Shown: positions 30,413 to 38,630, numbered from the stretch's first letter. The stretch is DNA of 38,630 nt from Paenibacillus ehimensis NBRC 15659 (GCF_004000785.1 NZ_BILX01000066.1:1-38630); one strand, 5' to 3'. The notes: generated by a model from the letters alone, not told the origin. Translations and numbers: made by a program.

Positions 30413-32734
30413 ATGGAAAAAAAGGGTATAATATTGCTGCTTCTGTCGATTTTTGTCGCTGCGCAAGCTTGGTGTTCTTATATTATGTTCAAATATCCTT
30501 ATACTGGAATTTACCTAACATTAAATCAACAGAATCAGTGGGAAATTAAAGAATTAGATAATGATAGTGCGAGTTTTTATCTTGACTTAAAAGTAGGGGA
30601 TATCATCAAGCAAGTTGATGGTAAATCTCCTGATGAGAATCCGATGATTTACAAATGGAGGACAATAGAGCAGGCTCGTGAATTGTTAATATCAAGAGAT
30701 GGACTTGAGAAGAAAATTATAATTTATTCTAAGAGTGAGCTATCTCAAGATATAATTCCATTATTTGAAGGATTGTTGTGTTTATTTTTGGCTGGTTTAT
30801 TGTATATGAGAATACGTCACTCCTCATCAGCGCAGTTACTTGCAGTTGTTTTTTTAACTTGTGGCATTATTTACATAAGTCAAGGCGCGTCAATTAGAGG
30901 GGATGTTGTTGGGAAGATATTAATCACTAGTTTAGTGATGGCACTACCTTTTGTTTTTTTTCATTTTCTAGTTGTTTTTTTCAAGGAAAAAGGAAATATA
31001 CAGCTCCCCAAAAAGGTATTAAAATATTTATACTCTATTGCTGTGATAGGGTTTGGAATAAGACTTTTTACGTTGTATCCTCCCACGGCTTATATGATTC
31101 ACCGTTATAATGCTACGGTGACATTGTCTTTTTTCATCGTGGGATTTTTGTTCAATATAAGTGTTTTAACATTCATTTATTTCAAAATTCGCAAAGAAAA
31201 ATCTTATTTGTCAAGTATTGTTAGAAGCGTGTGGTTCTCGCTTTTTTTATCATTTTTACCGGCAATCTGTTTCTCATTTCTTCCTAAACTCATTACCGGA
31301 CAACGAATTATTAATGTCCTCTATACAAACTGGTTTATCTTGCTTTTCCCGATTTCGTTTGCCTACTTGATTGCTTCGAACCAGTTATACGATATAGGTC
31401 TGGTGCTTCGCCGTTTTGCTTTTGCTGTGATGCTTGCGATCATACCGTCTGCCCTTTTTACAGGAAGCTACGCTTTCTTGTTTCAAGATTTAGTAGAAGC
31501 AAGAGAAATTCTATTCATCTTTTTCGGTTCCATCATCATGCTATCTTCTGTCATGTACTCGGCCGAATATTTCACAACGAGACTGGAACGATTCCTGTTC
31601 CCAAGGAAGTACGTGCTTCAGACGGCGCTGAAGAAAATTGCCAAAAGTCTGGGAGCCATCTCCAGCTTCCGCGATCTGAAGGAAATTGTCCTCGTGGACA
31701 TCGTCAACACCCTCCAGGTAAGAGGCGGCGCGATCGTGTTCCAGTACGAGAACGATACCGAGATCATCGACGAAGGGGAGATCGATACGGCGGAGATCAA
31801 GGAAATGATCCGCTCATCGACTTGGTCCCAGCATCCGATATATACCTGTATCGAGATTAACCGTCATGAAGAATACGCCAGCTACCTCGTCATTACGAGC
31901 AACAAAGCGAATACTTTGCTGGGCAAGGAAGAGGTTCAATGGCTTCACTTGATTACTTCCTACTTGGAAGTCAGTCTGGAGAATGTCCATTTGATCCGCA
32001 AGCTGACCGCGAAGATGCAGCTGCTGGCGGCGCAATTGCCCGACGAGCAGTCGGCGCAGGACATTCAATGGTTCCGCAAAATCATGTTCGAGCTGCAGGA
32101 AGAAGAACGGCTCCGGATTGCCGCCGATCTTCACGATACGACGATGCAGGATTTGTTTTTCCTCAAGCGCAGATTTGTGTCGCTGCTGGACAAGTACGCG
32201 ATGAACAAGGAAGACAAGGAGCATTTGAACAACATTATCAATTTTGTAGAAATGATCAACAACAGCCTGCGGCAAAGCTGCTTCGAATTGAATCCGTTCC
32301 TGCTGAAGGAGATCGGGCTGATCGAAACCGTACGGACGTACCTGGACAAGGAAGCGTACCATACGCCGTTCGAGATCGAGTTCAAGGAGGAGGGCGCTTC
32401 CGTTATCGAGTCGAAGGATTTGACGACGAAAAGGCATATTTTCCGCATTATTCAAGAGCTGCTTAACAATGCGAAGAAGCATTCGCAGGCTTCGAAAGTA
32501 TCTTTTGCCATGACAGTGAAGGATCACAGGTTCTGCCTGACTTATGAAGACGACGGCGTTGGGTTTGACAGCACGCAAGTACCTCGCATGGAGATTGGAA
32601 CATCTGGGATGGGAGTGGAGCAAATGAGAGGTCGTATCTTGCATTTGAATGGAAAGCTGGAATGCGATACGCGGCAAGGCGCCGGCGTGAAATTCGTGAT
32701 TACGATTCCGGTCCGGGAGGTGATGTCCGTATGA
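30413..32734 (+). CDS. comP: ComP-like quorum-sensing histidine kinase with mosaic composition
   Basis: 773 residues. One N-terminal helix, an extracellular PDZ-like segment (about 35-110, with LKVGDIIKQVDGKSP), then about seven further helices to residue 380, as in ComP. Cytoplasmic part: GAF-like region (about 395-530), HisKA_3 with EEERLRIAADLHDTTMQDL (His574), and HATPase with ELLNNAKKHS (N-box), YEDDGVGFD (G1) and GTSGMGVEQMRGR (G2). The first 1.15 kb of the gene is AT-rich; from about 31,570 (residue about 387, just after the last helix) it becomes GC-rich like comA and comQ. The sensor was probably exchanged by recombination, as known for the polymorphic ComP of Bacillus. AGGGAG precedes the ATG. 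The 3' end overlaps comA by 4 bases. Confidence 0.9.
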   Translation: MEKKGIILLLLSIFVAAQAWCSYIMFKYPYTGIYLTLNQQNQWEIKELDNDSASFYLDLKVGDIIKQVDGKSPDENPMIYKWRTIEQARELLISRDGLEKKIIIYSKSELSQDIIPLFEGLLCLFLAGLLYMRIRHSSSAQLLAVVFLTCGIIYISQGASIRGDVVGKILITSLVMALPFVFFHFLVVFFKEKGNIQLPKKVLKYLYSIAVIGFGIRLFTLYPPTAYMIHRYNATVTLSFFIVGFLFNISVLTFIYFKIRKEKSYLSSIVRSVWFSLFLSFLPAICFSFLPKLITGQRIINVLYTNWFILLFPISFAYLIASNQLYDIGLVLRRFAFAVMLAIIPSALFTGSYAFLFQDLVEAREILFIFFGSIIMLSSVMYSAEYFTTRLERFLFPRKYVLQTALKKIAKSLGAISSFRDLKEIVLVDIVNTLQVRGGAIVFQYENDTEIIDEGEIDTAEIKEMIRSSTWSQHPIYTCIEINRHEEYASYLVITSNKANTLLGKEEVQWLHLITSYLEVSLENVHLIRKLTAKMQLLAAQLPDEQSAQDIQWFRKIMFELQEEERLRIAADLHDTTMQDLFFLKRRFVSLLDKYAMNKEDKEHLNNIINFVEMINNSLRQSCFELNPFLLKEIGLIETVRTYLDKEAYHTPFEIEFKEEGASVIESKDLTTKRHIFRIIQELLNNAKKHSQASKVSFAMTVKDHRFCLTYEDDGVGFDSTQVPRMEIGTSGMGVEQMRGRILHLNGKLECDTRQGAGVKFVITIPVREVMSV

Positions 32735-33357
32735 ACGAAACGGTCAAAGCTCTCGTGATCGATGATCATCCTCTCGTTGCCCATGCGACGAAGGAATTAT
32801 TGGAAGACACGGATTGCATTGAAGTCGTCGGGATTGCCAGCAGCGCCGAGGAAGGCCTGGAGCAGATCAAGAAGCACCAGCCGGGGCTCGTATTTTTGGA
32901 TTACCAGCTTCCCGATCAATCGGGGACCGAGGTCGCGGCGCAGATCAAGAAGGAATATCCGCACATTCATATTGTGATTTTTACCGGGCACGATTTGACG
33001 GGGGCGTTGAACCGGCTCATCGAGCTAAAGGTTAGCGGCGTGCTTTCGAAGGAATCCAGCATAAGAACGATCAAGAACATGGTGAACTGCATTCTGGACA
33101 ACCATACGATGCTGCCGCTGTCGCTGTATCACCAGATTCAATTGAGCGGGTCGCCTTCGTATGAGGAATTGAACGAAGAAGAAGTGATGATGATGGGCAT
33201 GCTCGTCAAGGGAGCCACGCACGATCAGATTGCGGATCATATCCACATGAGCAAACGTACCGTCGATAATTACCTGCGCCGAATCTACGACAAGCTGGGC
33301 GCGAAGTCGCGTATGGAAGCGATGGAGAAATTCATTAAGAGCAGGCATTATACATAG
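32731..33357 (+). CDS. comA: ComA-like LuxR-family response regulator
   Basis: 208 residues from the ATG at 32731 (GGGAGGTGATG upstream, overlapping the comP stop). Receiver domain: Asp11/Asp12 (VIDDHP), phospho-acceptor Asp57 (LVFLDYQLPD), conserved Thr in IFTGHD and Lys in LSKESS. The C-terminal LuxR helix-turn-helix (about 150-205) reads LVKGATHDQIADHIHMSKRT and VDNYLRRIYDKLGAKSR. Paired with comP in one transcript, this is the ComA output regulator. In B. subtilis ComA drives competence, surfactin and other quorum-controlled genes; targets here are unknown and no ComA box of the Bacillus type was found at the bacteriocin promoter. Confidence 0.88.
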   Translation: MNETVKALVIDDHPLVAHATKELLEDTDCIEVVGIASSAEEGLEQIKKHQPGLVFLDYQLPDQSGTEVAAQIKKEYPHIHIVIFTGHDLTGALNRLIELKVSGVLSKESSIRTIKNMVNCILDNHTMLPLSLYHQIQLSGSPSYEELNEEEVMMMGMLVKGATHDQIADHIHMSKRTVDNYLRRIYDKLGAKSRMEAMEKFIKSRHYT

Positions 33358-33366
33358 TCACTTTAT

Positions 33367-34308
33367 ATGACAACCAGGGGGACGGGCGGTTTGGATCGGG
33401 AGACAGTAGAGCACATGTACCGGATGGTAGACGACCATGTGAGCGCGGAGGATCTCAAGGCTTTGCTCAAAGCGTTCATCGAGGAGAAGGCACAGGAACA
33501 AGGGTCGTGGTCGAGCATTACGCGCTGCACCCATGACATGCTGGGGGGAGCTTCACCGCATATCGACCGATTGGCCGCGGCGACGGAATTGATTCTTCTC
33601 TGCTTCGATATCGTCGACGACCTGCAGGATCAGGATCACGAGAGCAAGCCATGGATGCAGTGTCCGCCGGCGGTTGCGTTAAATGCGGTGCTCGTCCTGC
33701 TGACGGGATTCATCGGAGAGCTCGGCCAATGCGGAGTGAACGGGCGTTCCCTTTATGAGATCAGCAAGATGCTCACCCGATCGGTCAACGGACAGCACAA
33801 GGACGTCACGAATCAGGTGGTATCCGAGGTTGATGATTATCTGACGATGATTCAGGAGAAGTCCGGGTCCTTGTTCCGGTTCGCTTGTCTGATGGGGTAC
33901 TGTCTGACGGATTGCAGCGAAGAGACGATGGAGCGGATCGACGATCTGGCGGATTGTGTCGGGATGATACACCAGATCCAGAACGATCTGAAGGACTTCG
34001 CCCAATTCGACGTGAAGAGCGATCTGCTGCTTCGCAAGCGGACGCTGCCTGCGCTGTATCTGCTCAATGTGGACAGCGAAGCGTTTCGTCCGGTGAAGGA
34101 GTATTATGAAGGAAAAATCACCGCGGACGTTCTTGTGCGGGATAAAGAGCAGTATATGCGGCTGATTGTGGATTCCGGCTGCATCGAATATACCAAGATC
34201 GTGCAGTCCGTATGCGTTCAAAAAGCAGAGGAGCTATGGACCGATCTCCAGGTCCCGTCCCCGTGGAAAGAAAAGTTCCGGGAGCTCACGTATGCCGCTT
34301 TTGTCTAG
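33367..34308 (+). CDS. comQ: ComQ-like isoprenyl transferase (polyprenyl-synthetase fold)
   Basis: 313 residues, all-helical prenyl-synthetase fold. The first Asp-rich motif is DIVDDLQDQD (DDLQD at 84-88). The second is degenerate, HQIQNDLKDF (NDLKD at 206-210), as in ComQ, where the canonical DDxxD is altered. ComQ uses geranyl or farnesyl diphosphate to prenylate the Trp of ComX. No other gene of isoprenoid synthesis is near. Start: the ATG at 33367 has no ribosome site; TTG at 33391 (LDRETVEHMYRM) has AGGGGG about 9 bases before it and may be the true start. The position after comA is unusual; normally comQ comes first. GC-rich like comA, unlike comX and the comP sensor. Confidence 0.8.
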   Translation: MTTRGTGGLDRETVEHMYRMVDDHVSAEDLKALLKAFIEEKAQEQGSWSSITRCTHDMLGGASPHIDRLAAATELILLCFDIVDDLQDQDHESKPWMQCPPAVALNAVLVLLTGFIGELGQCGVNGRSLYEISKMLTRSVNGQHKDVTNQVVSEVDDYLTMIQEKSGSLFRFACLMGYCLTDCSEETMERIDDLADCVGMIHQIQNDLKDFAQFDVKSDLLLRKRTLPALYLLNVDSEAFRPVKEYYEGKITADVLVRDKEQYMRLIVDSGCIEYTKIVQSVCVQKAEELWTDLQVPSPWKEKFRELTYAAFV

Positions 34309-34344
34309 CCGCCGGAGCTTTGCACTTCGACCAAAAAAGAAAAG

Positions 34345-34383
34345 AAGCACCTTGAGACCCGCAAAAGGATCGAGGTGCTTTTT
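34345..34383 (+). terminator. Terminator after the com operon
   Basis: AAGCACCTTGA (34345-34355) pairs with TCGAGGTGCTT (34370-34380; one G-T pair), followed by TTT. A-rich sequence precedes the stem. Ends comP-comA-comQ. Confidence 0.8.
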
Positions 34384-34500
34384 GGCTTTGGCGCAAACCC
34401 TGCCGCAGCGCTCAGCGAATCGGTACTGCGCCCGTCGGTCCCGGGCAAGGGCGGCCTGCCTCAAGCGGGGGGAGCTTTAGGCCCGCCGTATCTGCCGGCA

Positions 34501-34947
34501 CTACACGGTGCCGCCCGGACCCGACATGTATACGCCGCCCATCGGAGGAATCGCCACGTCCTCGGGGTGCTCGCGGCGGCGGGCTAAGTCTTCGTCCGTC
34601 CGCTCGAAGGTGCGGGTATCGTCCTCGTACCAGACGAGCACCATGATACGCCCCTTGTCCAGCTCCTTCTCGTATCGTTCCGCCTCCAGCGCGGAGATGC
34701 CGAGCGATTCCATCTTCGCCCGAAGCTGATCGCCGCGGGAACGGAACAGGTTGGCGAAAGCAGTCGCCATCCCTTCCTCCATCACGCCGATCGTATTCGT
34801 ATCGGTCAGGCGGCTGAGCCCTTCGGTCCGGTCGTCGTCATGCGCCAGCACATAAATTTCATTTAGGGAATGGCCTTCCTCACGAAAGCCCCGAATGGCG
34901 CGGATGGCGTACTCTTCACCTTCGACCAGCTTTACTTTTGTTCTCAT
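34501..34947 (-). CDS. YflT-like general stress protein
   Basis: 148 residues. The N-terminal half, VKLVEGEEYAIRAIRGFREE and LNEIYVLAHDDDRTEGLSRL, followed by TIGVMEEG and MATAFANLFRSRGDQLRAKM, matches the YflT/GSP17M family of heat- and salt-induced stress proteins. The middle has the helix ALEAERYEKELDKGRIMVLV. The C-terminal 25 residues are Pro/Gly-rich (IPPMGGVYMSGPGG). GGAGG lies 8 bases before the ATG. A sigma-B-like promoter (35055-35079) lies about 110 bases upstream, in line with B. subtilis, where such proteins belong to the sigma-B regulon. Molecular function unknown. Confidence 0.83.
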   Translation of the reverse strand: MRTKVKLVEGEEYAIRAIRGFREEGHSLNEIYVLAHDDDRTEGLSRLTDTNTIGVMEEGMATAFANLFRSRGDQLRAKMESLGISALEAERYEKELDKGRIMVLVWYEDDTRTFERTDEDLARRREHPEDVAIPPMGGVYMSGPGGTV

Positions 34948-35054
34948 GAGTCGTCCCTCCTCGAATCGGTTCAGATCATGCGTCGGAGACCTTTGCCGGG
35001 CATGTCTGCCATAGAGTTGGCCAGCCGTCCGGATCGGTCCGGCTTATGCTTCAT

Positions 35055-35079
35055 TAACCCGGATTTTTCATGCCGAAAC
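35055..35079 (-). promoter_or_regulatory. Sigma-B-like promoter of the stress gene
   Basis: Minus strand GTTTCG (35079-35074), 13 bases, GGGTTA (35060-35055). This fits the sigma-B pattern GTTTNN-N12-15-GGGWAW. The gene it faces encodes a YflT-like general stress protein. Confidence 0.5.
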
Positions 35080-35135
35080 AATCCCCGGGCTGATTCAAAC
35101 GTTCCGTATTCGGTTAATTAACCTTTAAAAAAAGC

Positions 35136-35141
35136 TATAAT
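35136..35141 (+). promoter_or_regulatory. -10 box upstream of the response regulator-phosphatase gene
   Basis: A perfect TATAAT preceded by an A-rich tract and a weak -35-like TTAATT. It overlaps the first in-frame ATG (35140), which therefore cannot be the translation start and supports the ATG at 35209. A short open frame (ATG 35184, MDKGETNKV, stop overlapping the 35209 ATG) lies in the leader and may couple translation. Confidence 0.5.
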
Positions 35142-35208
35142 GGTAAGACCGGACCTGTACCAATTGGGGTCAAAGGATGCACATGGACAAGGGAGAGACG
35201 AACAAGGT

Positions 35209-36366
35209 ATGAACATTGCCATCGTGGACGATAACCCGGTCAATCTCATGGTGATCGAAAAAATATTGAAAAGCGCAGGATACGATTCGTTCTGGAAAGC
35301 CGCCTCGGCGGTGGAATTGATGCAGCGGCTCGCCGAGTATGCGGACGGGGGTAAGGTGCCGGTCGACTTGATCCTGATGGATATGATGATGCCGGAGATG
35401 GACGGGATCGAGGCGTGCCGCCGTATTCAGCAGGATGAGCGTTTGAAGGATATCCCGGTGATTATTGTGACGGCGCTCGGCGATTCCAACAAGCTGGCGG
35501 AGGCGATGGAAGCCGGGGCGATGGATTACGTGATGAAGCCGGTGAACAAAATCGAGCTGATCGCGCGGATTCGTTCGGCGCTGCGCCTCAAATACGAGAA
35601 GGATTGGCACAAGGAGAATGATGCCCGGATCCGCGAGGAGCTGGAGCTGGCCAGACAAGTGCAGGGCAGCGTGCTTAGCCCGCCCCTGAAGAAGGACCGG
35701 CTGGAAATCAGTGCAGCCTATTACCCGTCGTTCGAGCTGGCGGGTGATTTTTACGCATGGTACCGGATTGACGAGGACCGGCACGGCGTCATTATTCTGG
35801 ACATTATGGGCCACGGCATTTCGTCTTCGCTGGTGTGCATGTTCATCTCCTCGGTCATGCAGGACACGATTACGCGCTTCGTCTCGCCGGAATTCGTCGT
35901 GACGGAGCTGAACCGGTACATGAATCAGCTTAATCATAAAAATCCGTCGGTCAGCTATTATTTTACGGCGATTTATTTGCTGATCGATACCCAGACCAAG
36001 ACGATTGAATACGTGAACGCGGGTCATCCGCCCGGTTTTCTTTTTGAACAGGGTAAAGCGCCGGTGGCCCTCAATCAGGGAAGCTGCGCCGTCGGTTTTT
36101 TCGACCAGATGGAGATTACGAAGAGCATCTTCACGTACGAGCAGCCGATCCGCATCGCCTTGTATACGGATGGGCTGCTGGAGGCGCTGCCGCTGCCGGA
36201 GGCTTACCCGGAGGACGCGGCGGAATCGGATCTGCTGGCGCTGCGTCTGCAAAGCTGCATTCATCAGGCGCCCAGCCCCGAATGCCTCGTTGACACCCTG
36301 CTGCCGCAGGATGTGAGGGAGGCGCAGAGCGACGATATTTGCATGGTGCTGATCACCGCTACGTAG
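35209..36366 (+). CDS. Response regulator fused to PP2C/RsbU-type serine phosphatase
   Basis: 385 residues from the ATG at 35209; the upstream in-frame start at 35140 lies in the promoter. Receiver domain (1-125): IAIVDDNPVN with Asp7/Asp8, phospho-acceptor Asp58 in LILMDMMMPEMDG, VTALGD and YVMKPV. A coiled-coil linker (about 128-165, YEKDWHKENDARIREELELA) leads to a SpoIIE/RsbU PP2C domain. Its metal motifs are ELAGDFYAW, GVIILDIMGHGISSSL, YVNAGHPPG, ALYTDGLLE and SDDICMV. Such proteins dephosphorylate anti-sigma antagonists (RsbV-like) when their receiver is phosphorylated, a route to sigma-B-type activation. The following kinase gene, 62 bases on, is the likely phosphate donor, and the neighbouring stress gene has a sigma-B-like promoter. 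Confidence 0.92.
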   Translation: MNIAIVDDNPVNLMVIEKILKSAGYDSFWKAASAVELMQRLAEYADGGKVPVDLILMDMMMPEMDGIEACRRIQQDERLKDIPVIIVTALGDSNKLAEAMEAGAMDYVMKPVNKIELIARIRSALRLKYEKDWHKENDARIREELELARQVQGSVLSPPLKKDRLEISAAYYPSFELAGDFYAWYRIDEDRHGVIILDIMGHGISSSLVCMFISSVMQDTITRFVSPEFVVTELNRYMNQLNHKNPSVSYYFTAIYLLIDTQTKTIEYVNAGHPPGFLFEQGKAPVALNQGSCAVGFFDQMEITKSIFTYEQPIRIALYTDGLLEALPLPEAYPEDAAESDLLALRLQSCIHQAPSPECLVDTLLPQDVREAQSDDICMVLITAT

Positions 36367-36428
36367 AGGACGGTCAGGCCTAAGGAACATACGAAGAGAG
36401 AGAAAGGGACGGGAGAGGGAATGAACTG

Positions 36429-38630
36429 ATGAACATGAAGATCAAGCTGTTTATGGGATTCGGCATCCTGCTGGTGTTGATTTTTGCTTTGGCGGGCGTC
36501 GGCATGAACCGGCTGACGGGCACGGATTCCAGTATTAAGGAAATTTATGAGAATCGGTACCAGAAGGTGCGGATCAGCACGCAGGTGCGCAACGACGCGG
36601 CGGAGCTGGCCAAGGGCATCGTGAATTTGCTGTTGATCGACACGGACGACAGCGACAAGAAAAATGCCGAGGCCGTCAAGACGCTTAGCGGCAAGGTCAT
36701 GCAGGGCCTTCAGCAGATTGACACGTTTTCCAAGGAAGGGAAGGAGCGGGAGCTGGCCGACGAGGTTCTGCTGCACGGCAACCGTTTCTTGGACTATAAG
36801 GATCAGGTCGTCCGTCTGAACCAAAGCGGAAGACAAGCGGAGGCCAACGCGCTTCGCACGAGCGTGGGGATTGAGCTGCAGGATAAATTTACGCACAGCA
36901 TGGGCAATTTGACGAATTACCATGATGAGGCGATGGATGCGGCGATCTCGCAGGCGCTGAATGACAATCAACAGACGTTGACCTATACCGGGCTGCTGAC
37001 GCTGGCCGGCCTGCTGCTCAGCGTGGGGATTATGCTGTGGATCTTGCTTGGGTTTACCCGGGGGCTGAGCGTCCTCTCGGCGATGCTTAAAAGTTTTGCG
37101 AGCGGAAAATGGGGGGACATGGCTTACCGGGTGCCGATTACGTCCAATGACGAATTCGGCAAGCTTGCGGATGTGTTCAACCGGCTGGCGGACGATCTGG
37201 AGCAGGCAACGGCAAGCGAGCGGGCGCTGCATCGAATGAATGAAGACACGCTATGGCTGCAAACTCAGATCGCGCACATGTATGCGATGCTGGAGGATTC
37301 GCGGAAGGTCGAAGAGATGGCGCAAACGTTCATTGGAGAGCTGGCCCGGATCGTCGGCGCGCAGGACGGGGCGTTCTATGTGCTGAAGCAAACGGCATCG
37401 GGCACCAAGCTGGTGCTTGCCGGCACGTACGCCCGTTCGGAAAGCACGGCCGCTGCCGAGCTGCCGCTCGGAGAAGGGCTTGTCGGGCAGTGCGCGAAGG
37501 ACGGCAAGCCGATCATGATTGAAGGCGTTGGCGGGGACTACGGCGGAATCCGCTCGGCCTTCGGCGAGCTGGAGCCGCTGACCCTGACGGTACAGCCGGT
37601 CGAATACGACGACGAAGTGATCGCGGTGTTCGAGCTGGTGTCGCTTAAGACGTTCTCGGAGCTGGAGCAGAAGCTGATCAAGCAAACGAGCGAGAACCTG
37701 GGCGTGACGTTGAGCGCCTTGATGGGACGCCTGAGGATCGAGGAGCTGCTGCGAATTCATCAGGCGCTGACCGACGAATTGCAGACCCAGTCGGAAGAGC
37801 TGCTGTCCCAGCAGGATGAGCTTAAGGCTTCCAACGAGAAGCTTGAGGAGCAGACGCGGGCGCTGCGGGCGTCGGAGGAGCAACTGCAGCGGCAGCAGGA
37901 GGAGCTGGAGCAGAGCAACGAGGCCTTGCTCCGCAAGACCGCGGAGCTGGAAGAGCAGGTCCGCGAGACGGAGGAGGTCAACCGTCAGATTGAGCTGGCC
38001 AAGGAGAAGCTGGAGAAGCAGACGCTGGAGCTGGCGCTCGCCTCCAGATACAAATCGGAATTTCTGGCGAACATGTCGCACGAGCTGCGGACGCCGCTTA
38101 ACAGCTTGTTGATTCTTTCCCAGCTGCTGAAGGAAAACAAGGAGCGCAACTTGACGGGCAAGCAGGTGGAGTACGCCGAGACGATCTACTCGTCCGGCTG
38201 CGACTTGCTTAAGCTGATCGACGATGTGCTGGACTTGGCCAAGGTCGAATCCGGCCGGATGGAGCTGCATGAGGAGACCGTCTGCCTGCAGGAGACGGCC
38301 GAGTCGATGCGAAAAACGTTCGGACCGCTGGCCCGGTCCAAAGGGCTGTCCTTCGAGGTGGATTTCGGCGGCGAGACGCCGGGACAGATTCAAACGGACA
38401 GCGGGCGGCTGAAGCAAATTTTAAAAAATTTGCTGTCCAACGCCTTCAAGTTCACGCATGCCGGAAGCGTCCGCCTCACGATCCGGCAGCTCGCGGAGCC
38501 GAGACCGATGGTGGCCTTCGAGGTCGAGGATACGGGAATCGGGATTTCCCCGGATAAGCAGCAGCTGATCTTCGAGGCGTTCCAGCAGGCGGACGGCACG
38601 ACGAGCCGCAAGTACGGCGGGACGGGGCTC
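36429..38630 (+). CDS. Large sensor histidine kinase (4-helix sensor, HAMP, GAF), 3' end outside window
   Basis: Open to the window end, 734 residues seen. N-terminal membrane helix (about 6-25), a four-helix-bundle extracellular sensor of MCP type (about 26-185), second helix (about 187-210), HAMP (about 212-265), GAF domain (about 290-430) and a long Glu/Gln-rich coiled coil (about 440-535). HisKA follows with SHELRTPLNSLL (His551), then HATPase with ILKNLLSNAFKFT (N-box), VEDTGIGIS (G1), FEAFQQAD (F) and the start of G2 (YGGTGL) at the cut. Further receiver domains may follow outside. The ATG at 36429 has GGGAGAGGGA upstream. It probably phosphorylates the receiver of the preceding RsbU-type phosphatase. 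Confidence 0.92.
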   Translation, partial: MNMKIKLFMGFGILLVLIFALAGVGMNRLTGTDSSIKEIYENRYQKVRISTQVRNDAAELAKGIVNLLLIDTDDSDKKNAEAVKTLSGKVMQGLQQIDTFSKEGKERELADEVLLHGNRFLDYKDQVVRLNQSGRQAEANALRTSVGIELQDKFTHSMGNLTNYHDEAMDAAISQALNDNQQTLTYTGLLTLAGLLLSVGIMLWILLGFTRGLSVLSAMLKSFASGKWGDMAYRVPITSNDEFGKLADVFNRLADDLEQATASERALHRMNEDTLWLQTQIAHMYAMLEDSRKVEEMAQTFIGELARIVGAQDGAFYVLKQTASGTKLVLAGTYARSESTAAAELPLGEGLVGQCAKDGKPIMIEGVGGDYGGIRSAFGELEPLTLTVQPVEYDDEVIAVFELVSLKTFSELEQKLIKQTSENLGVTLSALMGRLRIEELLRIHQALTDELQTQSEELLSQQDELKASNEKLEEQTRALRASEEQLQRQQEELEQSNEALLRKTAELEEQVRETEEVNRQIELAKEKLEKQTLELALASRYKSEFLANMSHELRTPLNSLLILSQLLKENKERNLTGKQVEYAETIYSSGCDLLKLIDDVLDLAKVESGRMELHEETVCLQETAESMRKTFGPLARSKGLSFEVDFGGETPGQIQTDSGRLKQILKNLLSNAFKFTHAGSVRLTIRQLAEPRPMVAFEVEDTGIGISPDKQQLIFEAFQQADGTTSRKYGGTGL

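Noticed and set aside
35170..36390. 406-codon minus-strand open frame
   Set aside because: Antisense to the receiver-phosphatase gene; no start signals and low-complexity His/Gln/Arg content.
37251..38417. 388-codon minus-strand open frame rich in Leu/Gln
   Set aside because: Mirror image of the coiled-coil and kinase part of the hybrid kinase; not a gene.
1..38630. CRISPR arrays, tRNA or rRNA genes, insertion sequences
   Set aside because: No regularly spaced repeats, tRNA cloverleaf signatures, rRNA cores or transposase motifs were seen on reading either strand; the AT-rich island has no visible integrase or terminal repeats.

Overview
The window looks like chromosome of a fairly GC-rich, spore-forming, Gram-positive bacterium of the Paenibacillus type. 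The evidence is the strong AGGAGG-type ribosome sites with frequent GTG/TTG starts, two Sda-type sporulation checkpoint proteins, a KinB-like kinase, an SLH-anchored Vpr-like subtilase, a YerB-like lipoprotein, ComP/ComA/ComQ homologues and ydaO-type c-di-AMP riboswitches. The species cannot be fixed from sequence alone.

Layout. 1-1141: two divergent c-di-AMP riboswitches; the left one runs off the window, and the right one precedes a small unknown protein. 1202-9000: KinB-like kinase, YerB-like lipoprotein, methyltransferase, alpha/beta hydrolase, a decayed AraC-type regulator, a GNAT acetyltransferase and an OatA-like membrane O-acetyltransferase. 9244-12881: an ECF sigma factor with a membrane-anchored putative anti-sigma protein, a YjgB-like lipoprotein and a polysaccharide deacetylase. 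The sigma gene and the deacetylase gene carry matching ECF-type promoters (AAC, 17 nt after it, CGTC), which suggests a small cell-envelope regulon. 13072-15050: two translationally coupled glycosyltransferases. 15142-19344: the very large secreted protease. 19623-25325: TetR/DUF4188 operon, two Sda paralogues with a shared promoter architecture, OhrR, an RNA ligase and several unknown small proteins.

25.6-31.6 kb is a sharply AT-rich island. It holds a lactococcin-972-like bacteriocin gene, a terminator, two MacB/FtsX-like permease genes and their ABC ATPase, then a small divergent gene ending in DPLSKWD that I propose as a ComX-type pheromone precursor, and finally the sensor half of ComP. 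Base composition switches back to GC-rich inside comP, at the boundary between its membrane sensor and its cytoplasmic kinase. The native-looking part continues with comA and a ComQ-like prenyltransferase. The order is comX (minus strand), then comP-comA-comQ (plus strand), unlike the classical comQ-comX-comP-comA order. The island therefore looks like an exchanged pherotype plus bacteriocin cassette.

34.5-38.6 kb is a stress-signalling block: a YflT-like stress protein with a sigma-B-like promoter, a response regulator fused to a PP2C/RsbU-type phosphatase, and a large HAMP-GAF-histidine kinase cut by the window end.

Most likely novelties: the candidate divergent ComX with mosaic ComP, the split-permease bacteriocin locus beside it, the paired c-di-AMP riboswitches, and the duplicated Sda genes with shared dyads.
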